Source: Prolixibacteraceae bacterium
Lineage (GTDB): Bacteria; Bacteroidota; Bacteroidia; Bacteroidales; Prolixibacteraceae
DNA: 13,967 nt
Assembly: GCA_017998095.1 (NCBI GenBank)
Contig: JAGODU010000102.1
Span: 1 to 13,967, forward strand
Reading direction: 5' to 3'
Part shown: positions 12,890 to 13,967 of the stretch, in pieces
How positions within the stretch are numbered: the stretch's first letter is position 1
Layout of the letters: each line of letters starts with the position of its first letter
Position numbers and translations under genes: made by a program
Notes under the pieces: model-generated
Seen by the model: the letters and a program-made list of their open reading frames with translations, nothing else
The model's database searches: none
Told to the model about the DNA's origin: nothing

Positions 12890-13816
12890 TTACATGCTAT
12901 CTATCATATATCGTTTGGGATTTATTCCAAGAATTTTTGCCGCCTTCAATAAAAGAGGTTTTCGGACGCTTTTGTAAACTTTTTCCCACTCTAATTGCTG
13001 ATCACTAGGATAAAGGTCATAGTCATAGTACTTATCGATTTCATTTGTCAGAATTTTATTCAAATCATCGGACTTCATTGAATCCAATTCATAACAGCCG
13101 TCCACATTAAATGTTTTTCTAAACTCATCAAAATGCAGATAATCTTCGCCATTTTTGTCGAGAGGTTGTTTAATAAGGCCATCAACCTGATCCGGATTGA
13201 GGCACACCCAGCTTATCTTATGGACTTTATCTTCCAGATTAGCGCGGATACGGTTATATAATTTCCATCCACTGTAGTTCAGGTTACCGACATAGAGGAC
13301 GACATATTTCTTTGGCTTTCCATTTTTATTGGTTTCGCCGTAGAAATCCCACATAACGGACACTCTTGCCGGATCTAAATAATCTAATGCACAATCTGCG
13401 GTGATTTGCAGATGCCATTCCAATACCAATTTTATATATTCGGTCAGCACAGGGTTTTCAACCAGTATTTCTACTTTGAAATCCTGGGTTTTCCAGATGT
13501 CCAAGGGGGGAGCCTGCAAACAACAATTTTCGAGAGATGTGAAAAGGTAGTCTTTTACGCTAGGACCCATAATTATGACGGGATCGTAGCTTAGATGCAT
13601 ATGCATGCCCCAATCGATTATATCTTCAACCCAGTATTCTTTTTTCAGGGCTGCTGCAACAACGATGTCGTAGAGCATTTTGCTATTCTCAAAAGAATTT
13701 TCAATGAGACCAACTCTAACCATATGGTAGTAGAGTTTTTTAAAAGTAACGTGTTTGCTTGCCTTTGATGCTTCATAACTTAATTTTTTTATTGTATCAT
13801 AATCAATGTTATTCAT
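12890..13816 (-). CDS. Divergent Spo11/topoisomerase VI-A-like protein (wHTH plus Toprim) with altered DxD
   Basis: This 308-residue protein has the layout of bacterial and phage-type Spo11/TopoVI-A relatives. The N-terminal winged-helix segment TFKKLYYHMVRVGLI (24-38) has tandem Y29-Y30, where this family keeps its tyrosine motif. The Toprim part follows: VEILVEN (115-121) with the conserved E120, then YVVLYVGNLNYSGWKLY (171-187), where relatives read GDxDPSG, then VCLNPDQV (204-211) and CYELDSM (241-247). The two Toprim aspartates are N178 and N180 here, so metal-dependent DNA cleavage would be lost or changed. The start is firm: AAGGAGA (13823-13829, complement) lies six bases before ATG. 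It is a lone minus-strand gene with its own terminator. No partner ATPase is seen. A structural or decoy role is a guess. Confidence 0.65.
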   Translation of the reverse strand: MNNIDYDTIKKLSYEASKASKHVTFKKLYYHMVRVGLIENSFENSKMLYDIVVAAALKKEYWVEDIIDWGMHMHLSYDPVIIMGPSVKDYLFTSLENCCLQAPPLDIWKTQDFKVEILVENPVLTEYIKLVLEWHLQITADCALDYLDPARVSVMWDFYGETNKNGKPKKYVVLYVGNLNYSGWKLYNRIRANLEDKVHKISWVCLNPDQVDGLIKQPLDKNGEDYLHFDEFRKTFNVDGCYELDSMKSDDLNKILTNEIDKYYDYDLYPSDQQLEWEKVYKSVRKPLLLKAAKILGINPKRYMIDSM

Positions 13817-13967
13817 AAATTATCTCCTTATGTTTTATTATTTGCACTGGTTTAAATTTCTTATAATTGACGACCGGATCAGACCTTGCTCGCCTTAGCA
13901 TGTTTTGAATAATTGATAAAGAGCCTTGCATAAAATCTTAATTTTGGGATATTTTTTTAGATTACTG

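Overview
The window suggests a moderately AT-rich environmental bacterium. The mix of eukaryotic-like Ser/Thr kinases, a PP2C phosphatase, long WD40 arrays, several toxin-antitoxin modules and a C/G-tract palindromic repeat inside a gene is common in Nitrospirota, Desulfobacterota, anammox planctomycetes and filamentous cyanobacteria. I cannot place it more precisely. No rRNA, tRNA, CRISPR array or transposase gene is visible.

Positions 1-5995 hold a phosphorylation-signalling block. The 3' part of a Ser/Thr kinase overlaps a PP2C phosphatase gene by 4 bases. A VapBC-type toxin-antitoxin pair with its own promoter and palindromic operator follows. Next is a 1352-residue kinase-TPR-WD40 protein with 18 recognisable WD40 blades (12, a helical spacer, then 6), whose C-terminal blades show very recent internal duplication.

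Positions 5996-8967 are an accessory zone of small modules: a 77-residue orphan, a DUF2971-type protein, a nucleotidyltransferase with a small partner resembling the Rv0078B-related antitoxin family, and a MntA-HepT pair with intact catalytic motifs. Two related leader sequences of about 120 bases (6330-6447 and 8155-8275) bracket three of these genes. Each runs into a short fragment resembling the start of a DUF6932-type gene, which suggests cassette insertion or recombination between tandem gene copies.

Positions 8970-11288 encode a ClpA-like double AAA+ unfoldase with an IGF loop for ClpP docking, starting two bases after hepT. A gene-poor 598-base stretch follows, with a possible broken gene at its start. 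Positions 11887-12627 encode an unrecognised helical protein with a HEPN-like R-x5-H motif, flanked by sequences that loosely resemble integron recombination sites. A strong, probably bidirectional terminator (12834-12876) separates it from a minus-strand gene (12890-13816). That gene encodes a divergent Spo11/topoisomerase VI-A-like protein whose Toprim DxD motif reads NxN.

My working model is a kinase/phosphatase/unfoldase signalling locus colonised by defence-type or addiction-type modules. The most unusual points are the NxN Toprim protein, the duplicated leaders with remnant genes around a module cassette, the hepT-clpA junction, and the freshly duplicated WD40 blades. Every functional link between genes is inferred from gene order, not shown by the sequence.
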